A stretch of DNA of 7,831 bases from JBAYJY01 sp041664945 (GTDB lineage Bacteria > UBP15 > UBA6099): the NCBI GenBank assembly GCA_041664945.1, contig JBAYJY010000207.1:1-7831 (forward strand), written 5' to 3'. Shown one piece after another: positions 1 through 5,416 of this stretch (position 1 is its first letter; every line of letters starts with the position of its first letter). The notes under the pieces are model-generated. The model was given only the letters and a program-made list of their open reading frames with translations, ran no database searches and was not told the origin of the DNA. The translations under genes were made by a program, and so were the position numbers.

Positions 1-1
1 C

Positions 2-376
2 CCCAAGATCAAGCAAGTCTACGACGAGCTTCAAAAGAAACTCGAAGACCATAAAACACAGCTCGAAAAAGTAACGAATAACATTAAGTCTCTAAAGTCG
101 AGAGCCGATCACCTGAACGAAAAAGAACAGGATCTTCTCAAGAGACTGGTCCCCGCGTTTCACAAACTGCGCTCGGACATCGAATCGGACACAGCGAAAG
201 TCGGGTTCCTCAAAGAGAAGATGGACAAACTCACTTCTGGCCGCTGCCGCGTGCGCGGCAAAACATATCCGGGCGTGAAGATCATTTCCCAGAACAGCAG
301 CATGGTTGTCCGCTCAGAAGTGAACCATTCGAGTTTCTACGAACAGAACGAACAGATAATCGTCGGGCCGTACTGA
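2..376 (+). CDS. FapA/DUF342 family protein, C-terminal part (5' end outside window)
   Basis: The reading frame enters from the left edge and stops at TGA 374-376, giving the last 124 residues. Residues 1 to about 80 are a charged, heptad-like helix rich in Lys, Glu, Leu and Gln, likely a coiled coil. After it comes a short beta-type tail with the pattern GRCRVRGKTYPGVKI, then alternating hydrophobic residues ending in IIVGPY. A coiled coil followed by a 'G..YPGV.I.I' tail is the typical end of FapA/DUF342 proteins, which carry a beta-helical core upstream. In Vibrio vulnificus, FapA affects flagellar assembly and binds dephosphorylated EIIA-Glc, but many family members occur in other contexts and are uncharacterised. 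No flagellar gene is visible here, so a motility role is not supported. It lies 32 bases upstream of the DUF1844 gene and is probably co-transcribed. The family call is fairly secure; the function is open. Confidence 0.75.
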   Translation, partial: PKIKQVYDELQKKLEDHKTQLEKVTNNIKSLKSRADHLNEKEQDLLKRLVPAFHKLRSDIESDTAKVGFLKEKMDKLTSGRCRVRGKTYPGVKIISQNSSMVVRSEVNHSSFYEQNEQIIVGPY

Positions 377-390
377 CGGTCTGAATTACA

Positions 391-396
391 AGGAGG
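391..396 (+). promoter_or_regulatory. Shine-Dalgarno for the DUF1844 gene
   Basis: A perfect AGGAGG lies 12 bases before the ATG at 409. This is a little farther than usual but strong enough to fix the start. It sits in the 32-base gap after the FapA-like stop codon. Confidence 0.7.
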
Positions 397-408
397 ATTT
401 TTCTATTT

Positions 409-1062
409 ATGGCCGAACAGAAGAACGACGAAAAGAAAAAGTATACTGTTGTTGATAAACGCTGGGCGGATGACGAAGCAGTTCCGGCAGAGGAAACGGC
501 CGCCGCGGAGCAGCCCGCTCCTCAGGTTGCTGAAGCGCAAGACACGCCGGAACCGGGCTCCGTCGAGCCCGGCGCGCAGGATGAAGAGGAAGCCGGCGAG
601 CGCCGTGAGATGAGGATTGAAGACGCTATTCGAGTCGCGCTCGGCGCGGTGCGGGAACAGGCTCTTTTCGCTCTCGGACTGCTGATCGCCAAGAATCGGC
701 GCCCGGAGCCGGATGCCGAACGCGCTCTCAAAGTCGCAAAGATATTCAACGCTATGGCGGACCGCTTTGTCGGGCCGCTTACGGACATAGGCCTCAGCGA
801 AGGCGAAAGGCCGGAACCGTCGCTTGAAGAAATCGTGGTTTTTTGCATTAACCTGATGCAGGGCCAGATTTTTATGTTCCTCGGCCTGATAGCGAATCCG
901 GCGTCGGGCTTAATTACGAAGGATTTGAAACAAGCCAAGCTCGGAATCGATTTCTGCGTAGCGCTGTTCGAACTGACGCGCGCCGATCTGAGCCCGGCGG
1001 TCGCGCCGCAGATCGAGGCAGCGCTCGCCGACTTGCAGATCAACTTCGTTCAAGCGAAATAA
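409..1062 (+). CDS. DUF1844 domain protein with acidic N-terminal extension
   Basis: This is a 217-residue protein starting at ATG 409. Residues 11-18 (KYTVVDKR) match the short 'f.V.DrR' block I recall at the N-terminus of DUF1844 proteins. Residues 20-68 are a Glu/Ala/Pro-rich, probably disordered linker. Residues 139-217 fit the DUF1844 core: a helix ending in QIFMFLGLIANP, a DLKQAKLGIDF helix, an 'LTRADLSP' turn, and a closing 'ALADLQINFV' helix in place of the family's 'LydLR..Yv'. Residues 72-124 form an extra helical segment that resembles the core (ALFALGLLIA, then ALKVAKIFNAM). No signal peptide or membrane span is evident, so a cytoplasmic location is likely. Family members I recall are about 100-150 residues and have no established function; this one is longer because of the linker and extra helices. 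It lies between the FapA-like and TPR genes, 24 bases before the latter. Confidence 0.82.
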   Translation: MAEQKNDEKKKYTVVDKRWADDEAVPAEETAAAEQPAPQVAEAQDTPEPGSVEPGAQDEEEAGERREMRIEDAIRVALGAVREQALFALGLLIAKNRRPEPDAERALKVAKIFNAMADRFVGPLTDIGLSEGERPEPSLEEIVVFCINLMQGQIFMFLGLIANPASGLITKDLKQAKLGIDFCVALFELTRADLSPAVAPQIEAALADLQINFVQAK

Positions 1063-1073
1063 TTCTGGCTTTC

Positions 1074-1077
1074 GGAG
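1074..1077 (+). promoter_or_regulatory. Shine-Dalgarno supporting a GTG start
   Basis: GGAG, nine bases before the GTG at 1087, supports that codon as the start of the TPR protein. There is no nearby in-frame ATG, and a later start would remove the amphipathic N-terminal helices. Confidence 0.6.
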
Positions 1078-1086
1078 CGACAGGCC

Positions 1087-2829
1087 GTGTTTTTACACCT
1101 GATAAAAGATTTCCTCAAAAAACTCGATGCGGTCGAGCAGCGGCTCGCCGTTTCGCTTGATCGCGACGAAATTCAGACGCTCGGCCTTAAGCTTCGCTTC
1201 TATTTCAACGAGATCAATCATTACCAGCGCCAGATGGACGAGGTGCATAACCGAGTGATCGAGATTCAGGACAAATATGGATTTGTCCCCGAAGCGGAAC
1301 GGCGAGAGTCCGCTCCGGAGAAACTTGCGGCGGGCTCGAAACCCGAAAAAGCGGAAGATGTAAAAACGCTTGTTACCGACTGGATCGCGCGGCTTGAGGA
1401 AAAGGGCGTCGACCCGAAAGAACTGCTTCGCAGCGCCGGCGCCAATGTTGCGGCCGCGCCGGAAAAATCAGAGGCGGCTCACGCCGAGCCTGAGAAACCG
1501 GCTCTCAAAAAAGTTGAACGGCCAGTTGAGAGGCCCTCCGAACAACCGGAGGCGAAGCCGAAGGAAAAAACGGCGCATCCAGTGTCGGCTATCTCGCGCA
1601 TGGGCGCCGCGGGCGTCTACAGAAAATCGCTGCCCGATCAATCAGAAGATCTTCCAGCTCTCGATTTCACTCATGTGGAAACTGAATTCACGGGAGAAAT
1701 TGAAGAGGAACCGGATATCAAAGCCATGCAGGCCGAAATGGCGGCTATGGAAAAAGAAATCGGGGCTGACGTTGTTGAAGTTACGGCCGCTTCTGAAATC
1801 GGGATGATTCCGGATGCGGAACCCGCCGAAGAAGCGCCTGAATCTTCCGAACTTCCCGAAGAAGCGCTGTTGGACGCCGCGCTGCAAATGCTCGAAACGG
1901 AAGAAAGCGCGATTGCTTATGCGCAACTTGAGCCGGAGCCTGAGGAAACCGCGGTTGAAAACGAAGCGGAAACCGCCGGAGTTGCAGACCCGATGATTGT
2001 TGTTATGGAATGGGCCGCAAGGCTCGCAGCCGGGAATGAACCGGCCGCCGAGATAATGGAAGAGATGGCCGGCTACGCCGATGAACATGCCGCCGAAATC
2101 GTTGAAAATCTGGTGGATTGGATAGACGGCGCGCAAGCTGCCGGCCTTGAGCCGCGTGAAGCGGGCCCGGCCGGATTTTGCGTCGCCTATCTTGTGAAAG
2201 CCACCGGCAGGGCCGGCACGGCGATAAATATTCTGGAGTGGGCGCTGCGAAGAAATTCTTTCGGCGCCGAACCGCACAAGCTGCTCGCAGGTCTTTATTT
2301 TCAGAAAGGTTTTTACCCGCAGGCGCTTGTTTCCTATCGCAAGGTCCGCGAGATCGCCGGCGACATGGACGGACTGATGGAGCCGTGGCTCCGCTGCCTG
2401 AAGGAAGCCGGGGATTGGGACGCATTGCTTGAGGAAACCGAGCGGTTGCCGTATGGCGAAAACACCGGTCTCGCGCTGTTGAGGGCAGAGGCGCTTCGCC
2501 GCAAGGGCAAGGCGGGCGAAGCGTTCAAAATGATAGAAAAAATAATGCAGACCGCCGGCTCGCCCGACGAAAAGGCGAGTTGCGCGCTTTCCATGGCGAA
2601 GGCTCTCGAAAGCAAGGGCGACATAATCGGCGCGACAGACTATTACGAGAAATGTTTTGAAATAGACCCGGCGAACCCGGAGGCGCACTTCGAGCTTGGG
2701 AGTCTCTATCTCAAGCACAACGCGATTCCGCTCGCGAAGAATCAGTTGATGACGATTCTGAGGAAATTTCCCGAGAGCGAGTGGGCGGACAAGGCGCGCG
2801 ACCTGATGGCGAAGGAAGGGGTTCTCTGA
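1087..2829 (+). CDS. Tetratricopeptide (TPR) repeat protein with long acidic linker
   Basis: This is a 580-residue protein read from GTG. Residues 1-70 are helical and charged, probably a coiled coil or helical bundle. Residues 92-115 carry a 'VTDWIARLEEKG.DPKELL' block. Residues 115-300 are Glu/Ala/Pro-rich with little hydrophobic content, so probably disordered. Residues 301-375 are helical, with two further 'V..W' segments. Residues 375-580 are TPR-like helix pairs, clearest at 397-426 (LAGLYFQKGFYPQALVSYRK), 463-492 (LRAEALRRKGKAGEAFKMIE), 499-528 (AKALESKGDIIGATDYYEK, then IDPANP) and 532-565 (FELGSLYLKHNAIPLAKNQL). TPRs mediate protein contacts, and the partner is unknown. There is no signal peptide, transmembrane segment or catalytic motif, so a cytoplasmic scaffold is the most I would infer. 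It lies 24 bases after DUF1844 and three bases before the pgeF start, which points to shared translation. The TPR call is secure; the function is not. Confidence 0.8.
   Translation: MFLHLIKDFLKKLDAVEQRLAVSLDRDEIQTLGLKLRFYFNEINHYQRQMDEVHNRVIEIQDKYGFVPEAERRESAPEKLAAGSKPEKAEDVKTLVTDWIARLEEKGVDPKELLRSAGANVAAAPEKSEAAHAEPEKPALKKVERPVERPSEQPEAKPKEKTAHPVSAISRMGAAGVYRKSLPDQSEDLPALDFTHVETEFTGEIEEEPDIKAMQAEMAAMEKEIGADVVEVTAASEIGMIPDAEPAEEAPESSELPEEALLDAALQMLETEESAIAYAQLEPEPEETAVENEAETAGVADPMIVVMEWAARLAAGNEPAAEIMEEMAGYADEHAAEIVENLVDWIDGAQAAGLEPREAGPAGFCVAYLVKATGRAGTAINILEWALRRNSFGAEPHKLLAGLYFQKGFYPQALVSYRKVREIAGDMDGLMEPWLRCLKEAGDWDALLEETERLPYGENTGLALLRAEALRRKGKAGEAFKMIEKIMQTAGSPDEKASCALSMAKALESKGDIIGATDYYEKCFEIDPANPEAHFELGSLYLKHNAIPLAKNQLMTILRKFPESEWADKARDLMAKEGVL
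2812..2821 (+). promoter_or_regulatory. Shine-Dalgarno supporting a TTG start, inside the upstream gene
   Basis: A purine run (AAGGAAGGGG) at the end of the TPR coding sequence ends 11 bases before TTG 2833. It makes TTG the better start for the PgeF-like gene than ATG 2854, whose only candidate (GAGG, 2848-2851) lies two bases from the codon. The arrangement implies coupling of the two genes. Confidence 0.55.
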
Positions 2830-2832
2830 CAT

Positions 2833-3633
2833 TTGAAAATAGATATTGAGGCGATGCCCGGAGAGGGCGGCGCGCTGTTGTGGCCGGCGCCGGCCGGGGT
2901 TCCATCCTGTTTCAAGGTTGTATTCGCCACGCGGGTTGCGGTGGCGACTGAAGGGCCTGGATTCGTAAATTATGGTTTCGACGGGATTCCCGGCGCCGCG
3001 GAAGCGAGACGGAATCTGTGCCGGTTAACGGGCCTGAATTTTGATAAATTGACGGTTGGGCGGCAGAAACATACGGCGACCGCGGCGGTTGTCGACGAGT
3101 CGCTCGCCGGAACCGGCAGGGACGCGCCGAATGAAAGCCTGGCCGCGACCGACGCGCTTATCACCGGGCTTCGGGGCGTTCCGCTTGGAGTGACGACGGC
3201 GGATTGCGTTCCTGTTCTGCTCGCGGACCCGACGGCGAAAGCCGCCGCTGCGGTTCATGCCGGCTGGCGCGGAACGGTGGCGGGCATTGTCGCCAACACA
3301 ATTGAGGGAATGAAAAGGAATTTCGGAAGCGCGCCGCAGAATATCAGCGCGTTTCTCGGCCCGGCGATCGGGCCGTGTTGTTACGAAGTCGGCGACGACC
3401 TTCTGGATCAGTTGCCGAACGGCGACATGATATTCGTTGAAAAGCGGGAAGGGCGAAACTATCTTAATCTCTATTCTTGGAACGCCGCCCGGCTTTGCGA
3501 TGAGGGGCTTGACCCGAAAAACATATATGTGTCCGAAATCTGCACGTGTTGCCGTCCGGATCTTTTTTTCACGTATCGCGGCGACAAGAATTGCAGAGGC
3601 CTGAATTTTTCGATGATCGCGCGGCTCGGTTAA
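2833..3633 (+). CDS. pgeF: PgeF/YfiH/YlmD family (multicopper polyphenol oxidase-like) protein
   Basis: This 266-residue protein, read from TTG, has the family's usual length (about 240-280). It shows the three metal ligands of the fold: His80 (GRQKHTATAAVV), Cys125 (TTADCVPVLLAD) and His142 (VHAGWRG). The 17-residue Cys-His spacing equals that of E. coli YfiH (Cys107, His124). Also present are 'DALITG', 'GPAIGPCCYEVG' (about 176-187) and the C-terminal block 'CTCCRPDLFFTYRGD'. In E. coli, PgeF prevents misincorporation of L-Ser into peptidoglycan by acting on UDP-MurNAc-L-Ser; related LACC1/YlmD enzymes act on purine nucleosides (phosphorolysis, adenosine deamination). Which activity applies here cannot be read from sequence. 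The usual 'QVHG' around the first ligand is 'RQKHT' here, with the His kept. No signal peptide is seen, so it is cytoplasmic. It starts three bases after the TPR stop, and a stem-loop covers its own stop. Confidence 0.93.
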   Translation: MKIDIEAMPGEGGALLWPAPAGVPSCFKVVFATRVAVATEGPGFVNYGFDGIPGAAEARRNLCRLTGLNFDKLTVGRQKHTATAAVVDESLAGTGRDAPNESLAATDALITGLRGVPLGVTTADCVPVLLADPTAKAAAAVHAGWRGTVAGIVANTIEGMKRNFGSAPQNISAFLGPAIGPCCYEVGDDLLDQLPNGDMIFVEKREGRNYLNLYSWNAARLCDEGLDPKNIYVSEICTCCRPDLFFTYRGDKNCRGLNFSMIARLG

Positions 3634-3650
3634 AAAGAAACAGAGCCGCG
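3620..3650 (+). other. GC-rich stem-loop spanning the pgeF stop codon
   Basis: Bases 3620-3627 (CGCGGCTC) are the exact reverse complement of 3643-3650 (GAGCCGCG), giving an 8-bp stem with a 15-base A-rich loop that contains the TAA stop. No T-run follows, so it is not a standard intrinsic terminator. It could slow transcription, protect a 3' end or be chance. The 3' arm also lies in a ten-base palindrome (3644-3653) that would compete with the stem. It sits at one of the longer gaps (76 bases). Confidence 0.3.
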
Positions 3651-3709
3651 GCTAAACTGAAAATACTTTCGAAATCTGACTTAAGAGATTCCGGAAGCGG
3701 AGGGAAACC

Positions 3710-5347
3710 ATGCCGGAAACCATTTGCCCGTTTTGCAGAAGGGCTTATCCGCCCGATTTCAAGTGGTGCATGGACGACGGAAGCGAACTTGAGCAGAACA
3801 TCGGCCAGTACGAGGAAACGGTTGATGAGATACAGAAGATACCGTGTCCGGACTGCGGCGAGATGATAGACCCGCGCGACGTATTCTGCGGCGCGTGCGG
3901 AGCAAAACTCGAGGGCCGCATACCGAAGTATATTGAACCGGAGGCTCCGGAGCCGGAATATGAATCGCCTGGCGAGTACGCCGGCGGGGCTGCGGAAACG
4001 GCGGCGATCGTTCGCAACTGCCCGGGTTGCGGCGCCGGCATGACGCTCGCCGACACTTTCTGCGGCGAATGCGGCGCGAAGGTTGAGGCGGTCACGCCCG
4101 GATATGAACCCGGCGTAAGCGAGCGCGCGTGCGCGAATTGCGCCGGAGGTCTCGAGCCCGGCGATACTTTTTGCGGTGTTTGCGGGCACCCGGTCCAGCC
4201 TGAAGGAAGCGCGGCGCCTGCCGGCGTATCTGTTGCGGCCGGAGCGGGCGCCTGCCCGAATTGCGGCATGGAAGTGATTCCCGGCGATGCGTTCTGCGGA
4301 ACGTGCGGACAGCCCATGAGCGCAAGCGTTTCTCAACCCGCGGCGGCTTCTTTTGCAGCGGCCGGGCCGGCCAGTTCAGCGTGTCCGAACTGCGGAGCCG
4401 ATGTAGCGACGGGCGATGTATTCTGCGGGACATGCGGAAACCCGATGGGCGAAGCGGCGCCAGCCGCCGCTCCTTCCGCGTTCGCGCCGCCGCCTCCAGC
4501 GCCTCCAGCGCCGGCTGTTGACCCTGCAATGCTGACAGTCTGTCCGAGTTGTTCTTTGGAAGTCATCCCCGGCGATGTTTTCTGCGGCTCGTGCGGATAC
4601 AATCTCGCGGAGCATGCCGCGCCGCCCCCCGATCTTGGCGGGCCGGATGAGGAATTCGCGCCGGAACCGGAACCCGAACCGCTCGTTATTGTCGACCCGT
4701 TCGGCGGCAAAAGAGCGAAGCCGATGGATATTACATGTCCGAAATGCGGACTTCAGAATCAGCACGACGCGGCAGTCTGTTCGGCATGCGGCCATGTGTT
4801 TGCCGAAGAGCAACCGGCTGTCCTGGCCGGAGTTTCATGCCCGAACTGCGGCTCGCCGATGGAATCCGGCGATGCGTTTTGCGGAACGTGCGGAAATACT
4901 CTCGGGAGCGCGCCGGCTGAGCCGGTTGTCGCTTTCGACATTCCGCAAACTGATCTGCCGCCTGTTAAGCGTTCTATCGCGGACGCACGGGCGGACGCGC
5001 TTATATGCCCGATGTGCGGCGTTGAAGCCATGCCGGGCGAGGTTGTCTGCAACGCCTGCGGCACGCCGCTCACAACGTCCGCGATTTTGGATTCCGGTCC
5101 GGAAACGCTCGTCGGATTCGATGCGCCCGAGGAACCGGTTCAGGAACCGGCGTTCGAATCTGCGCCTATATTCACGGAACCAGTCGCGGCTCCGGCCGCG
5201 CCGGCGCTCGAACCTGTAGCGGTTCCCGCTGCCGCGCCACCGAAGCCCGAAGCGGCGGCCGGCGCCGGAAAGCTCTGTTCTTGCTGCGGCAACGATTGCC
5301 CGGCTGACGCTGATTTTTGCCCCAACTGCGGCGTGGATTTCGAGTAA
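3710..5347 (+). CDS. Multi-zinc-ribbon protein with eleven ribbons
   Basis: This is a 545-residue protein from ATG 3710, with GGAGGG five bases upstream. It holds eleven short zinc ribbons of spacing C-x2-C-x10-C-x2-C, whose first cysteines are at 6, 46, 104, 141, 182, 225, 278, 343, 377, 433 and 523. Ribbons 2-11 have all four Cys; the first ends Cys20-x2-Asp23. Ribbons 2-7 and 9 share a 'D.FCG.CG' knuckle, while 8, 10 and 11 differ. Linkers are 16-72 residues, rich in Ala, Pro and Glu, and look disordered. I see no transmembrane segment, signal peptide, kinase, nuclease or other catalytic domain. Each ribbon probably binds one zinc, which would make the protein a bead-string scaffold or nucleic-acid or protein binder; that is inference. 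Single or double ribbons are common as N-terminal modules of other proteins, and a chain this long with nothing attached is unusual. It lies between pgeF and metG, with 69 bases before metG. Confidence 0.85.
   Translation: MPETICPFCRRAYPPDFKWCMDDGSELEQNIGQYEETVDEIQKIPCPDCGEMIDPRDVFCGACGAKLEGRIPKYIEPEAPEPEYESPGEYAGGAAETAAIVRNCPGCGAGMTLADTFCGECGAKVEAVTPGYEPGVSERACANCAGGLEPGDTFCGVCGHPVQPEGSAAPAGVSVAAGAGACPNCGMEVIPGDAFCGTCGQPMSASVSQPAAASFAAAGPASSACPNCGADVATGDVFCGTCGNPMGEAAPAAAPSAFAPPPPAPPAPAVDPAMLTVCPSCSLEVIPGDVFCGSCGYNLAEHAAPPPDLGGPDEEFAPEPEPEPLVIVDPFGGKRAKPMDITCPKCGLQNQHDAAVCSACGHVFAEEQPAVLAGVSCPNCGSPMESGDAFCGTCGNTLGSAPAEPVVAFDIPQTDLPPVKRSIADARADALICPMCGVEAMPGEVVCNACGTPLTTSAILDSGPETLVGFDAPEEPVQEPAFESAPIFTEPVAAPAAPALEPVAVPAAAPPKPEAAAGAGKLCSCCGNDCPADADFCPNCGVDFE
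3725..5329 (+). repeat. Array of eleven zinc-ribbon coding repeats
   Basis: Each unit encodes about 18 residues with the same Cys spacing. Similarity extends to the DNA in some pairs: 4281-4309 and 4866-4894 match over 29 bases with one synonymous TTC/TTT difference. A nine-base unit (GCCTCCAGC) is repeated in tandem at 4492-4509 in a Pro/Ala linker. The pattern fits growth of the array by duplication inside the gene. Confidence 0.8.
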
Positions 5348-5416
5348 GAGGTCCGCGCTGTATTGCTGATAAAATAATAACAAGCGGCTTTTGGCTTGCA
5401 CGAAAGTGGTACGATC

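Noticed and set aside
1642..2832. A 396-codon open frame on the minus strand opposite the TPR gene
   Set aside because: Its product is Arg/Phe-rich with no recognisable motif, and it mirrors the codon bias of the GC-rich plus-strand gene, which has clear TPRs.
2854..2856. ATG 2854 as the pgeF start
   Set aside because: Its only ribosome-site candidate lies two bases away, whereas TTG 2833 has a strong purine run at 11 bases. It remains a minor alternative.
3745..4317. Minus-strand frame with recurring 'PHVPQN' and 'SPG' blocks
   Set aside because: The apparent repeats are the reverse translation of the zinc-ribbon units on the plus strand; this is a shadow, not a separate repeat protein.
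4575..5219. A 214-codon plus-strand frame inside the zinc-ribbon gene
   Set aside because: It is an out-of-frame shadow with an Arg/Ser-rich product and no domain, wholly inside a gene with regular Cys spacing.
5361..5380. TAAAAT near 5370 as a -10 box for metG
   Set aside because: No matching -35 element is found at a proper distance, so it is probably just an AT-rich gap.
5381..5398. CAAGC...GCTTG inverted repeat before metG as a terminator
   Set aside because: The stem is only five base pairs, has no GC-rich core and no following T-run.
5396..5416. TTG at 5396 as the metG start
   Set aside because: It adds seven residues absent from the family, has no ribosome site, and ATG 5417 puts the start at the usual distance from TSALPY.
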